Below, in pieces: positions 43,855-52,617 of a stretch of 64,000 nt of DNA; position 1 is the first letter of the stretch; the number at the start of each line of letters is the position of its first letter. Both the position numbers and the translations under genes were made by a program. Origin of the DNA: Roseovarius aestuarii (GTDB taxonomy: Bacteria; Pseudomonadota; Alphaproteobacteria; Rhodobacterales; Rhodobacteraceae); NCBI RefSeq assembly GCF_019966515.1, contig NZ_JAIMIB010000008.1, positions 1 to 64,000 on the forward strand. The letters run 5' to 3'. The notes under the pieces are model-generated. The model made no database searches. It was not told the DNA's origin and saw only the letters and a program-made list of their open reading frames with translations.

Positions 43855-44642
43855 TTGCGAAACGGCAGCATCAATGACCACCCCAGTTTTGAAGGTTTTT
43901 CATCTTGCCATTGCAGCCCGGTCGTCATCTCGTCATGCCCCTGTTCCGGTTGCGCGATGTAGGTGCCGAACATCCGGTCCCAGATCGAAAGTGCAAAGCC
44001 GTAATTGCTGTCATGTTCATGCCTGTGCACCGAGTGATGCACCCGGTGCATATCGGGCGTCACCAGTGTCTGTCTTATGATCGTATCCAGCGCCTTCGGT
44101 AATCTGATATTCGCGTGATTGAACATCGCTGTTCCGTTCAGCATGATCTCGAACGCGATGATACCTATAGCGGGTGGGCCCAAGAGGTAGACAAGCCCGA
44201 TTTTCAGCAGCATTGAGAGGGCGATTTCCACCGGGTGGAATCGGATGGCAGTTGTTACATCTATGTCCCTGTCGGCGTGATGCACGCGGTGAAAACGCCA
44301 TAAAACCGGTATCTTATGGGTGATAAGGTGTTGCGCCCATATGGCTAGATCAAAGATCAGCAGGGTCAGCATAATGGCAAGCCACATTGGCAGTTGAAGC
44401 GCATTCATCGCGCCCCAACCCTGCGCCTCAGCATGCAGTGCGGCACCGACGGCCAGCAACGGCAGAGCAAAGGCCAACAGTCGCAGGGTGAGCATATCGA
44501 GAATCACGATGGCCCAGTTCGTCACCCACCTGGTGCCGCGTGGCTGGCGACGTTGACGGCGGGGAAGCGCCGCCTCGATGAGCGCCAGAAGCGTGAACAG
44601 CCCCGCGAAAATGCCAAGGCGAATAAGGCTTTCGTTTTCCAT
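43851..44642 (-). CDS. Sterol desaturase/fatty acid hydroxylase family protein
   Basis: 263-residue membrane protein with four or so helices and the di-iron histidine motifs: HLITHKIPVLWRFHRVHH, RFHPVE and, near the C-terminus, HRVHHSVHRHEHDSNYG. The family hydroxylates or desaturates lipids and hopanoid- or carotenoid-like compounds. It is the first gene of a three-gene unit with a 4Fe-4S protein, which could supply electrons, and a SixA-type phosphatase; all junctions are ATGA overlaps. Confidence 0.88.
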   Translation of the reverse strand: MENESLIRLGIFAGLFTLLALIEAALPRRQRRQPRGTRWVTNWAIVILDMLTLRLLAFALPLLAVGAALHAEAQGWGAMNALQLPMWLAIMLTLLIFDLAIWAQHLITHKIPVLWRFHRVHHADRDIDVTTAIRFHPVEIALSMLLKIGLVYLLGPPAIGIIAFEIMLNGTAMFNHANIRLPKALDTIIRQTLVTPDMHRVHHSVHRHEHDSNYGFALSIWDRMFGTYIAQPEQGHDEMTTGLQWQDEKPSKLGWSLMLPFRK

Positions 44643-44678
44643 GCGGGGAAACCTAAGGCAAATCGCCTTTCGTGCAAG

Positions 44679-45542
44679 CTAGTTCGCGCGGATCAGTGAG
44701 CCGGCACCGTGTTCGGTATAAAGCTCCAGCAACGTGGCATTAGGCGCGCGCCCGTCAAGGATAACGACCGCCCGTACGCCACCGTCGATGGCCGTCAGGG
44801 CGGTTTCTGTTTTGGGGATCATGCCGCCCGCGATGGTGCCGTCGGCTGTCATCTGGCGAATCTGACCCGCGGTCAGTTCGGTCACAACCGCACCGGTGGC
44901 ATCGCGCACGCCATCGACATCCGTCAGCAACAGCAGCCGGTCGGCGGTCAGCGCGGCAGCAATGGCTCCGGCCGCGGTGTCGCCGTTGATATTGAAGGTT
45001 TCACCATTTCGCCCGGCGCCCAGCGGGGCAATTACCGGTATGGCATCATCGGCAAAGAGGGTGTGCAGGATATCTGGCTTGATGTCAGTGGGGTCGCCGA
45101 CCAGTCCAAGCGCGGGGTCCGCGGGATCGCAGGTGATAAGGCTAGCGTCCTTGCCCGACAGCCCCACCGCTTTGCCGCCTTGCCGGTTGATCGCCTGCAC
45201 GATGCGCTTGTTGACCCGGCCCGAGAGCACCATCTCGACCACTTCCATCGTGGCCTCATCTGTTACCCGCTTGCCATTCACAAAGTCGGATTTGATTTGG
45301 AGTTTTTCCAGCATCTCGTTGATCATCGGGCCGCCGCCATGCACGATGACGGGGTTCACTCCGACCTGCTGCATCAGCACGACATCACGGGCGAAAGTTT
45401 CCATCGCCTCATCACTGCCCATCGCATGGCCGCCGAACTTGATTACCACGATGGCGCCGTCATAGCGCTGCAGATAGGGTAGCGCCTCGCTGAGGGTTCG
45501 GGCAGTGGCAATCCAGTCGCGGTTCATATCACGTTTCTTCAT
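44679..45542 (-). CDS. argB: Acetylglutamate kinase
   Basis: 287-residue amino acid kinase that phosphorylates N-acetylglutamate in arginine synthesis. Conserved segments are [11 protein letters not shown] near the N-terminus, [28 protein letters not shown] and a C-terminal [11 protein letters not shown]. The ATG at 45542 has GAGGA 5 nt upstream; the frame remains open further upstream. Last gene of the yidC-MOSC-engB-argB order common in Rhodobacteraceae. Confidence 0.95.
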   Translation of the reverse strand: MKKRDMNRDWIATARTLSEALPYLQRYDGAIVVIKFGGHAMGSDEAMETFARDVVLMQQVGVNPVIVHGGGPMINEMLEKLQIKSDFVNGKRVTDEATMEVVEMVLSGRVNKRIVQAINRQGGKAVGLSGKDASLITCDPADPALGLVGDPTDIKPDILHTLFADDAIPVIAPLGAGRNGETFNINGDTAAGAIAAALTADRLLLLTDVDGVRDATGAVVTELTAGQIRQMTADGTIAGGMIPKTETALTAIDGGVRAVVILDGRAPNATLLELYTEHGAGSLIRAN

Positions 45543-45614
45543 CTGGTTCCTCGTTCTCCGCGTTATCCCCGGATGAGCGAGAACGCGCAATACTTTACCT
45601 GACCCCCTCCCTGG

Positions 45615-45634
45615 CCCTCCCCAAGGGGGGAGGG
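45615..45634. terminator. G/C-run hairpin between engB and argB
   Basis: CCCTCCCC and GGGGAGGG form a perfect 8-bp stem with a 4-nt loop, between engB and argB. No T-run follows on the minus strand, so attenuation or mRNA stabilisation is as likely as termination. Confidence 0.4.
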
Positions 45635-45659
45635 AAGCCATGTGTCCGGCCTACCCCTT

Positions 45660-46310
45660 TTACTTCAGCGTGGCGATCGTGGCGCGCAACGTGGCGATGC
45701 CGTCACCTTTTTCGCTGGAGGTCAGGATGAGTTCGGGAAAGGCTGCAGGATGTGGGCTGAGCTTTGAACGTACCTGGTCGAGCACGTTGTCGATCTGCGT
45801 TGATTTCACCTTGTCGATTTTGGTCAGGACGCATTGGAATGTCACGGCCGCGCTGTCGAGCAGGGTCATGATTTCATCGTCCACTGGTTTGATCCCATGG
45901 CGGGCATCCACCAGCACGAAGGCACGGCGTAGCGTCTGGCGCCCGGCCAGATAGGATTTCAGCAGTTTCTGCCATTTCTCGACGATCGGCAATGGTGCAT
46001 TGGCATAGCCATAGCCGGGCAGGTCAACCAGATAGTGGCTGTCACCTAGCGTGAAATAGTTGATTTCCTGGGTTCGCCCAGGGGTGTTCGAGGCCCGAGC
46101 CAGACCTTTGCGGCCTGTCAGCGCATTGATAAGCGTGGATTTTCCTACATTGGAGCGTCCGGCGAAGCAGACCTCGGTGCGGTCGGCCGGTGGCAGACCG
46201 GACATCGCGACTACGCCCTTGAGAAAGTCGGTTTGCCCGGCAAACAGCTTGCGGCCTTTTTCGGTGGTCGGCCCGTCAGGCTCGTCGGCTACCGGGAAGG
46301 AGAGCTGCAT
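45660..46310 (-). CDS. engB: Ribosome biogenesis GTP-binding protein YsxC/EngB
   Basis: 216-residue GTPase needed for large-subunit assembly. G1 is GRSNVGKSTLINALTG, G2/G3 region TPGRTQEINYF and VDLPGYGYA, and G4 is LTKIDKV. The ATG overlaps the MOSC gene stop by 1 nt (TGATG), so the two are cotranslated. Confidence 0.95.
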   Translation of the reverse strand: MQLSFPVADEPDGPTTEKGRKLFAGQTDFLKGVVAMSGLPPADRTEVCFAGRSNVGKSTLINALTGRKGLARASNTPGRTQEINYFTLGDSHYLVDLPGYGYANAPLPIVEKWQKLLKSYLAGRQTLRRAFVLVDARHGIKPVDDEIMTLLDSAAVTFQCVLTKIDKVKSTQIDNVLDQVRSKLSPHPAAFPELILTSSEKGDGIATLRATIATLK

Positions 46311-47053
46311 CAGCGTACCTCAACCCCGTCGCCGACGCTGATCTGGCCACCCTTGGAAACCACCGCGTAAATGCCGAAATTCTGGTGGTTCAAATGGTTA
46401 CTGAGCGCTGCCAGCGTATCTGCATCCCGGACGCCGGTTTCAGGGTTTGCCGTTGTTGCCAGGCACCGGACGATTGGCTCTTTCACCTCAAGTTCAACCT
46501 CTCCTATGCGCATCGTTTTGTCGATCCAGTTGAACTCTTCCCACGGGGCAAAGCCATCGAAATGGATATTGCAGCGCCAGCGGAGCGGCGAGAGCGACTG
46601 ATCCATCTTTGCAGTCAAATCATCATTTGAGGCGAGATTGATCAGGCTGATCGACGGGAAATCGGTGTCGGTCATACCGCGGCCTGGCACACGATGGATA
46701 CGTGCTGATTGCGCGCGGTTGGAGGGCATCAGCGGGCGTACCCAATCGAGGAACCTGGCTTCATCCCTGTCGGGATCTATCACCAAGTCTGGCCGTTCGG
46801 GATGAGTCAGGCAAATCGTGCCGTCAGCTTCATTGCTGCGGGCGCTGATCGCCATCAGCGATGGCACCTTGGAGCCGCGGGAATAGTTGGCGCAGGGGGC
46901 CCATTTGGTGCCATCGGATTTCGCCATCTCGTGGGCTATGGCCCAGCGGCGATCCCATGGCATGGTCTGCCCTTCGCTGAGTTCGACGGAAGTTAGCGAC
47001 TCGCGCCCATGCCCCTTGATCGGATGACGCCAGAGCGCGCGGACCTCAGCCAT
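46310..47053 (-). CDS. MOSC-domain protein
   Basis: 247-residue protein with an N-terminal MOSC-N-type beta barrel (VRALWRHPIKGHGRESL) and a MOSC domain (about residues 110-245). MOSC proteins are sulfur-carrier or molybdenum-cofactor-linked enzymes; the bacterial stand-alone type may transfer sulfur or detoxify N-hydroxylated compounds. The cysteine in VRCLATTANPETG fits the family's conserved Cys. It overlaps yidC by 1 nt (TAATG) and engB by 1 nt. Confidence 0.88.
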   Translation of the reverse strand: MAEVRALWRHPIKGHGRESLTSVELSEGQTMPWDRRWAIAHEMAKSDGTKWAPCANYSRGSKVPSLMAISARSNEADGTICLTHPERPDLVIDPDRDEARFLDWVRPLMPSNRAQSARIHRVPGRGMTDTDFPSISLINLASNDDLTAKMDQSLSPLRWRCNIHFDGFAPWEEFNWIDKTMRIGEVELEVKEPIVRCLATTANPETGVRDADTLAALSNHLNHQNFGIYAVVSKGGQISVGDGVEVR

Positions 47054-48855
47054 TACTTGTCATCCGATTTGGGCTTGCGTTTGAAGCTGGAAAGAATGTT
47101 GCCGAAGACGTCGGGTTTGTAACCCTGGCTGCGCATGATCAGATATTGCTGGGAGAAGGTGATCATGTTGTTGGCGATCCAGTAGACCACCAGACCGCTG
47201 GCAAAGCTGCCCAGCATGAACATGAAGACCCAGGGCATCCAGGCAAAGATCATCTGCTGGGTCGGATCGGTGGGGGCCGGGTTCAGCTTTTGCTGCAGCC
47301 ACATCGAGATGCCGAGAATCAGCGGCAGGATGCCAATGAAGATCAGCGCCAGGATCGAGCCCGGTTCCGGTCCGGCCCAGGGGAAGATGCCCCAGAGGTT
47401 GTAGATCGTCGAGGGATCAGGCGCCGAGAGGTCCTTGATCCAGCCGATCCAGGGCGCATGGCGCAGCTCAAGTGTGACGAAGATCACTTTATAGAGTGAG
47501 AAAAAGATAGGGATCTGTAGCAGGATTGGCAGGCAGCCCGAAGCCGGGTTGACCTTCTCTTTCTTGTAAAGCGCCATCATTTCTTTTTGCAGTGCCTGCC
47601 GGTCATCACCTGCGCGTTCCTTGATCTTCTCCATCTCGGGCTGCAGCTCTTTCATCTTCGCCATTGAGACGTAGGATTTGAAAGCCAGTGGCAGCAGAGC
47701 GGCCTTGATGATCAGGGTCAGCGCAATGATCGACCAGCCCATGTTGCCGATCAGGGCATTGAGATTGTGGAGCAGCCAGAAAATCGGCTTGGTGAGGAAA
47801 AAGAACCAGCCCCAGTCGATTGAATCCAGGAACCCTTCCACGCCTTCTTCGTTCTGGTAAGTGCGGATTGTTTCCCATTCCTTGGCACCCGCAAAAAGAC
47901 GCGTGTGAGCGGACACGCTTTGGCCTGGTGCCACGGTCTGTGTGCCAAGTGCTGCGTCTGCCTGATAAATGCCGCTGCGGCTATTCTGGTAGGTGCTGAA
48001 CCGAGCGCCGGAGTTGGCGTCGGGGATCAGCGTGGTCATCCAGTAGTGGTCGGTAAACCCGGTCCAGCCGGTTTCGGTGACGTTTTCAGTTGTTCGCGCA
48101 TTTGCTGGCTCGAAATCGTCATAATCCGTTTCCGCCAGTTCGCCATCGACCATGCGGATACCACCTTCGTGCAGGATGAAGAAATTCTTCAGGTCTGCGG
48201 GTTCGCCGTGGCGCACGAGAATGCCGTAGGGCGCCAGCGAGGAGCTGTTCTCGCCGTTATTCTCAACCGTTTGCGTGATACCGAACATGAAATCCGTATC
48301 AACGCTGATTTGGCGGCGAAAGCTGAGGCCAGCGCCGTTATCCCAGATCAGTGTCACCGGCGTGTCAGGCGTCAGCGTGTCACCGGTTTCGACCGTCCAG
48401 ATGGTATTGGCATTTGGCACTTGGTCGGGTGTCAGCCCTGCACCGGGCGCCCAGCCGAAGAGCGCATAATAGGGGGCGTCGCTGCCGACAGGTTGCAACA
48501 GTTCGACAATGTCAGAACCAGGTTTCAGCGTTTGGCGATAATTTTTCAGCGACAGCTGATCAATTCGGCCACCCTGCAGTGATAACGAGCCTTCGAGGCT
48601 GGGCGTATCAATGGACAGGCGGGGCGCATCGGCCACTTCTGTTTCACCGTTATCCGCCGCTACAGTTGATGCCGTGCCACCCGTCGTGCTGGCGGTTGGT
48701 GTCGTCACCGCCTCGGTTGATTCTGCTGTTTCGGACGTTGCGGGCGCGTTCGGGTCGACGGTTTGTTCGGGCGGTGGGAATAGCACGAACCACGTCATGA
48801 TCACGAGAAAACTAAGCGCAGTCGCTAGGATTAGGTTCTTGTTCTGGTCGTCCAT
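47053..48855 (-). CDS. yidC: Membrane protein insertase YidC
   Basis: 600-residue insertase for inner-membrane proteins. An N-terminal anchor helix (about residues 8-26), a Thr/Ala-rich linker and a large periplasmic beta domain are followed by the conserved five-helix core from about residue 360. The core has the coiled cytoplasmic hairpin (MKELQPEMEKIKERAGDD) and NPASGCLPILLQIPIFFSLYK, and the protein ends in a basic tail. No yidD or rnpA precedes it here; a c-di-GMP gene does. Confidence 0.96.
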   Translation of the reverse strand: MDDQNKNLILATALSFLVIMTWFVLFPPPEQTVDPNAPATSETAESTEAVTTPTASTTGGTASTVAADNGETEVADAPRLSIDTPSLEGSLSLQGGRIDQLSLKNYRQTLKPGSDIVELLQPVGSDAPYYALFGWAPGAGLTPDQVPNANTIWTVETGDTLTPDTPVTLIWDNGAGLSFRRQISVDTDFMFGITQTVENNGENSSSLAPYGILVRHGEPADLKNFFILHEGGIRMVDGELAETDYDDFEPANARTTENVTETGWTGFTDHYWMTTLIPDANSGARFSTYQNSRSGIYQADAALGTQTVAPGQSVSAHTRLFAGAKEWETIRTYQNEEGVEGFLDSIDWGWFFFLTKPIFWLLHNLNALIGNMGWSIIALTLIIKAALLPLAFKSYVSMAKMKELQPEMEKIKERAGDDRQALQKEMMALYKKEKVNPASGCLPILLQIPIFFSLYKVIFVTLELRHAPWIGWIKDLSAPDPSTIYNLWGIFPWAGPEPGSILALIFIGILPLILGISMWLQQKLNPAPTDPTQQMIFAWMPWVFMFMLGSFASGLVVYWIANNMITFSQQYLIMRSQGYKPDVFGNILSSFKRKPKSDDK

Positions 48856-49008
48856 GCACCGATGGCCATCTGTCTGTTGCGGTCTTGGGGGTTCAACAGA
48901 GTGCAGCGCGAAAGGTCAAGGGTGTTTCGGAGATTCGGGCCATCCCAGGTGGGTTTCATGAGGCTGAGACGGTGCGGTGTGGCCCGTGGTCAGCGGAAGT
49001 GGAGTGCC

Positions 49009-50553
49009 TCAGCCCGTTCTATACCTGATCTCGGGAGGGTCCGAAAGTCTGGCAATATGTCCCTTCGTCCATTCTTGTACGCTTTCGACCGGCATGGGTC
49101 GTCCGATTCCGAATCCCTGCACATGGCGGCAGCCCAATTGTGCCAGCATGGTATGTTCGCCAGCGGTTTCGACACCTTCCGCGAGTGTATCAAGCTCAAG
49201 CCGTTCGGCCATAAGCAGGATAGCCGACACCATGCGTTGCTGTTCCGGGTCTTGATCAACTTTCATCACGAACGAACGATCTATTTTCAAACGCTGGATA
49301 TCGAAGCGGCGGATTGACGAAATGGATGCATGCCCGGTGCCGAAATCGTCAAGATCTACATGGCAGCCCAGTTCCGACAGGCCGCTGATATTACGGGCGA
49401 TCATATCTTCGGGCGATGTGGCGACCACGGTTTCAAGGATCTCAATCGCCAGACGGTCCGCCGTCAGTTCGTGTTTATCAAGCTCCCATTCGATTTTTTG
49501 CAGGAGGCGCGGATCTCGCAGCTCGTCCGGAGAAAAATTCACGCCAACCTGCGGTATATCCAGACCAAGCGCGTCCCACGACGACAGCGCTTTCAACGCG
49601 CCGGTCAGCATCAATTCGCCCAATCTTTGCATCTGCCCCGCGCTTTGCAGCTTATCAAGGAATTCACCAGGTGCCATGACACCACGTTCGGGATGGTCCC
49701 ACCGGGCAAGAGCCTCAAAGCCGGTCACGCGTCCGGTATCGGTGGAAATCTGTGGTTGAAACCAAGGCAAGATCTGACCGGCCTCCAGGGCTTGTTCGAT
49801 ATCGGACGGAACCTTGTGCGAGGCAGCTTTCAAGTCGCGCATGTCCGGCGAATAGGCGCGTATGGACGATGGTCCGCTGCGCCAGGCGACCGTCAGCGCC
49901 AGATCAGCGGCTTCGGCCATCTTCGTGCCGCTATTATCGTTAAAATTCGCATCTAGGCAAAACCCGATAGATGCGGAGACGTAAATGGTTGTTCCGCCCA
50001 GTTTGATCGGACTTTCAGCCGCGGATTGCAGGCGAGTGGCGACCTGGAGCGCGATATCAAGGTTCAGATGTCCAACCGGTGCGATCACAACGCCGAATTT
50101 TCGGTCATCAAGCTGCGTCAGGCAATCGCGCTTTCGGATCGCGGCGTTCAGGCGTTCAGCAAGCTCCGCGACCACGTCTTGCGCGGCCGAAATGCCGTAA
50201 CGGTCGGCAATCGCTTCGAAATCATCCAGGCCTACAACCAGGCAGGCCGTTTTCTTGGATCTCTTCCGCGCGCGCCGCAACGCCCTGCCAAGATCGATAT
50301 GAAATGCCGCCGGTTTGGGGTTACTGTGGCGATTATCTCCGAACTCTCGATTTTCGCCAAACGGTCTAAATACCGCGTAAAGGCCCATAATCGCGGGGAA
50401 ACCGATGGCCGTTACAATCAGCGCCATCTCACCCCCAAGCCAATATCCGAGTAGTACGGCGGTAGGCAGAAATGCCAATACCTGAGGGCCGTTGAGGATT
50501 GCTCTCAGGCTGGACCTGCTTGCAGAGATTACACGATTTAAAAGACGGTACAT
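49009..50553 (-). CDS. EAL phosphodiesterase with degenerate GGDEF domain
   Basis: 514-residue signalling protein. Two N-terminal helices (about residues 22-62) anchor it in the membrane. A GGDEF domain follows (about 85-240) in which the motif has become LDDRKF, so cyclase activity is unlikely. The EAL domain (about 255-500) keeps EALARW, NFSPDELRD, DDFGTGHASIS, KIDRSFV and GVETAGEHTML, so it should hydrolyse cyclic di-GMP. The altered GGDEF may still bind GTP and regulate the EAL domain, as in some composite proteins. Confidence 0.9.
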   Translation of the reverse strand: MYRLLNRVISASRSSLRAILNGPQVLAFLPTAVLLGYWLGGEMALIVTAIGFPAIMGLYAVFRPFGENREFGDNRHSNPKPAAFHIDLGRALRRARKRSKKTACLVVGLDDFEAIADRYGISAAQDVVAELAERLNAAIRKRDCLTQLDDRKFGVVIAPVGHLNLDIALQVATRLQSAAESPIKLGGTTIYVSASIGFCLDANFNDNSGTKMAEAADLALTVAWRSGPSSIRAYSPDMRDLKAASHKVPSDIEQALEAGQILPWFQPQISTDTGRVTGFEALARWDHPERGVMAPGEFLDKLQSAGQMQRLGELMLTGALKALSSWDALGLDIPQVGVNFSPDELRDPRLLQKIEWELDKHELTADRLAIEILETVVATSPEDMIARNISGLSELGCHVDLDDFGTGHASISSIRRFDIQRLKIDRSFVMKVDQDPEQQRMVSAILLMAERLELDTLAEGVETAGEHTMLAQLGCRHVQGFGIGRPMPVESVQEWTKGHIARLSDPPEIRYRTG

Positions 50554-50610
50554 TGACTTTGGATTCCCGTGATTGCCGGTGAAAGCTAATCTTCGGACCT
50601 CAAAACCATC

Positions 50611-51480
50611 TTAACGCAACTTGGGCGGCGCCTCATCATTTGCGTCGAATTTTACCGAATCCCTTGCAAGTCCGGCGAAGTCAAACAACTTCGGATCCAG
50701 CAGATGCGACGGACGCGCGTTCATCAGCGCCCGGAACATGACCTGCCGACGACCGGGGCTGTTGGCCTCCCAGCCATCGAGAATTTGCTTGACCTGCTGG
50801 CGTTGAAGACCGTCCTGTGATCCGCAGAGATCGCAGGGGATGATCGGATAGTTCATCGCGTTGGCGAATTTCTCGCAATCCGCCTCGGCGACATGCGCCA
50901 ACGGGCGGTAGACGAAAAGATCGCCCTCTTCATTCACCAGCTTCGGCGGCATGGTAGCGAGCCGTCCGCCGTGAAAGAGGTTCATGAAGAAGGTCTCAAG
51001 GATATCGTCGCGATGATGGCCCAGCACGACGGCCGAACAGCCTTCTTCGCGGGCGATCCGATAGAGATTGCCGCGCCTGAGCCGCGAGCAGAGCGCGCAA
51101 TAGGTGCGACCGGCGGGCACTTTGTCGACCACGACGGAATAGGTGTCCTGATATTCGATCCGGTGCGGTACCTGCATGCGCTGCAGGAACTTCGGAAGTA
51201 CGGTCGCGGGAAACCCCGGTTGGCCCTGATCCAGATTGCAGGCCACGATATCGACGGGCAGCAAACCGCGCCATTTCAGCTCGTGCAGCACCGCCAGCAG
51301 CGTGTAACTGTCCTTGCCGCCCGAGAGGCAGACAAGCCAGCGCGCATCCCGTTCAACCATGCCGTATTGCTCGATCGCCTCGCGCGTCTGGCGCACGATG
51401 CGTTTGCGCAGCTTCTTGAATTCGGTGCTCGAAGGTGCGCCGGCAAAAAGTGGATGGATATCGTCTGTATCGTCAAGCAT
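50611..51480 (-). CDS. ttcA: tRNA 2-thiocytidine synthetase TtcA
   Basis: 289-residue PP-loop ATPase that thiolates cytidine 32 of tRNA. The PP-loop is [10 protein letters not shown]. The Fe-S cysteines are in [10 protein letters not shown] and in the CDLCGSQ segment, and the adenylation region includes [11 protein letters not shown]. Length and motifs are complete. It lies between the EAL gene and meaB, all leftward. Confidence 0.93.
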   Translation of the reverse strand: MLDDTDDIHPLFAGAPSSTEFKKLRKRIVRQTREAIEQYGMVERDARWLVCLSGGKDSYTLLAVLHELKWRGLLPVDIVACNLDQGQPGFPATVLPKFLQRMQVPHRIEYQDTYSVVVDKVPAGRTYCALCSRLRRGNLYRIAREEGCSAVVLGHHRDDILETFFMNLFHGGRLATMPPKLVNEEGDLFVYRPLAHVAEADCEKFANAMNYPIIPCDLCGSQDGLQRQQVKQILDGWEANSPGRRQVMFRALMNARPSHLLDPKLFDFAGLARDSVKFDANDEAPPKLR

Positions 51481-51524
51481 GGGCTGGCTTTAGGCGCTTT
51501 CCCCGCACCCGGCAAGGGGGAGGC

Positions 51525-52499
51525 TCACCCCTTGATCTGTTGCAGCATTTCCTGCGCGGCCAGCGAGGGCACGATTTCGCCGTCGGCCACCTTGACGGCA
51601 ATCTCCTGCATGGCGGCTTTGGCTTCTGGCGTTTCCAGTCGGGCCAGCAGGCCCCGCCGCACCTCCTGCTCGAACCAGTAGCGCGCCTGTTCTGCCCGCC
51701 GCCCGGCGAAATGGCCGTTTTCGCGTCGCCAGGCGGTCAATGCTGTCATCTCCTCCCAGGCCTTGTCGAGCCCGTGTTCTTCGACTGCCGAGACCATCAG
51801 CGCCTTTGGGAAACCTTCTGGGTCTTGCGGTCGCTTCCGTAGCAATCTCAGCGCACCAGCATAGTCGGAACAGGTGCGCGTCGCGGCTGGTTTCAGATCG
51901 CCATCCGCCTTGTTGATCAGGATCAGATCGGCCATCTCCATGATGCCGCGCTTGACGCCTTGTAATTCGTCCCCGCCAGCCGGGGCCAGGAGCAGGATGA
52001 ATAGGTCCGACATTTCGGCCACGACCGTTTCGGACTGTCCGACGCCCACGGTTTCGATCAGCACCGCGTCAAACGCGGCGGCTTCGCATACGGCCACCGC
52101 CTCGCGTGTGCGCCGCGCGACGCCGCCCAGATGGGTCTGGCTGGGCGACGGGCGGATAAAAGCGTTCGGATCGCGGCTAAGCCGCTCCATCCGGGTCTTG
52201 TCACCCAGAATAGACCCGCCGGAGCGGGCCGAGCTGGGATCGACCGCCAGAACGGCCACGCGCAGCCCCTGGCCCGTTAGCATCATGCCGAAACTTTCGA
52301 TGAAGGTCGATTTGCCCACACCCGGCGTGCCCGACAAGCCGATGCGCACCGCCTGATGATCATCGCGACGCAGCGCCTCCATCAACGCGGCGGCCTGCGC
52401 GCGATGCTCGGGCTTGGTGCTTTCGATCAGCGTGATTGCCCGCGCCAGCGCCCGGCGGTCCTGTTTAACGATCTTTTCGGCAAGGTCGGGGATGTTCAT
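51525..52499 (-). CDS. meaB: Methylmalonyl-CoA mutase-associated GTPase MeaB (ArgK family)
   Basis: 324-residue G3E-type GTPase that protects and reloads adenosylcobalamin-dependent methylmalonyl-CoA mutase. Walker A is GTPGVGKSTFIE, the switch region VAVLAVDPSSARSGGS, Walker B FDAVLIETVGVGQSE and the base-recognition motif LILINKADGD. The mutase itself is not in the window. It is divergent from hrpB. Confidence 0.92.
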   Translation of the reverse strand: MNIPDLAEKIVKQDRRALARAITLIESTKPEHRAQAAALMEALRRDDHQAVRIGLSGTPGVGKSTFIESFGMMLTGQGLRVAVLAVDPSSARSGGSILGDKTRMERLSRDPNAFIRPSPSQTHLGGVARRTREAVAVCEAAAFDAVLIETVGVGQSETVVAEMSDLFILLLAPAGGDELQGVKRGIMEMADLILINKADGDLKPAATRTCSDYAGALRLLRKRPQDPEGFPKALMVSAVEEHGLDKAWEEMTALTAWRRENGHFAGRRAEQARYWFEQEVRRGLLARLETPEAKAAMQEIAVKVADGEIVPSLAAQEMLQQIKG

Positions 52500-52617
52500 G
52501 GGGAGGCTGCACTTCCGATCAGTCTGGTTTGTGGGCCTTCATGCCTTGGCCGGGGCCGTATTGTCCAGAGCATCGGAGCGGTGGAAACCCGCGGCGACAT
52601 GTTCGATAAGACAGGGT

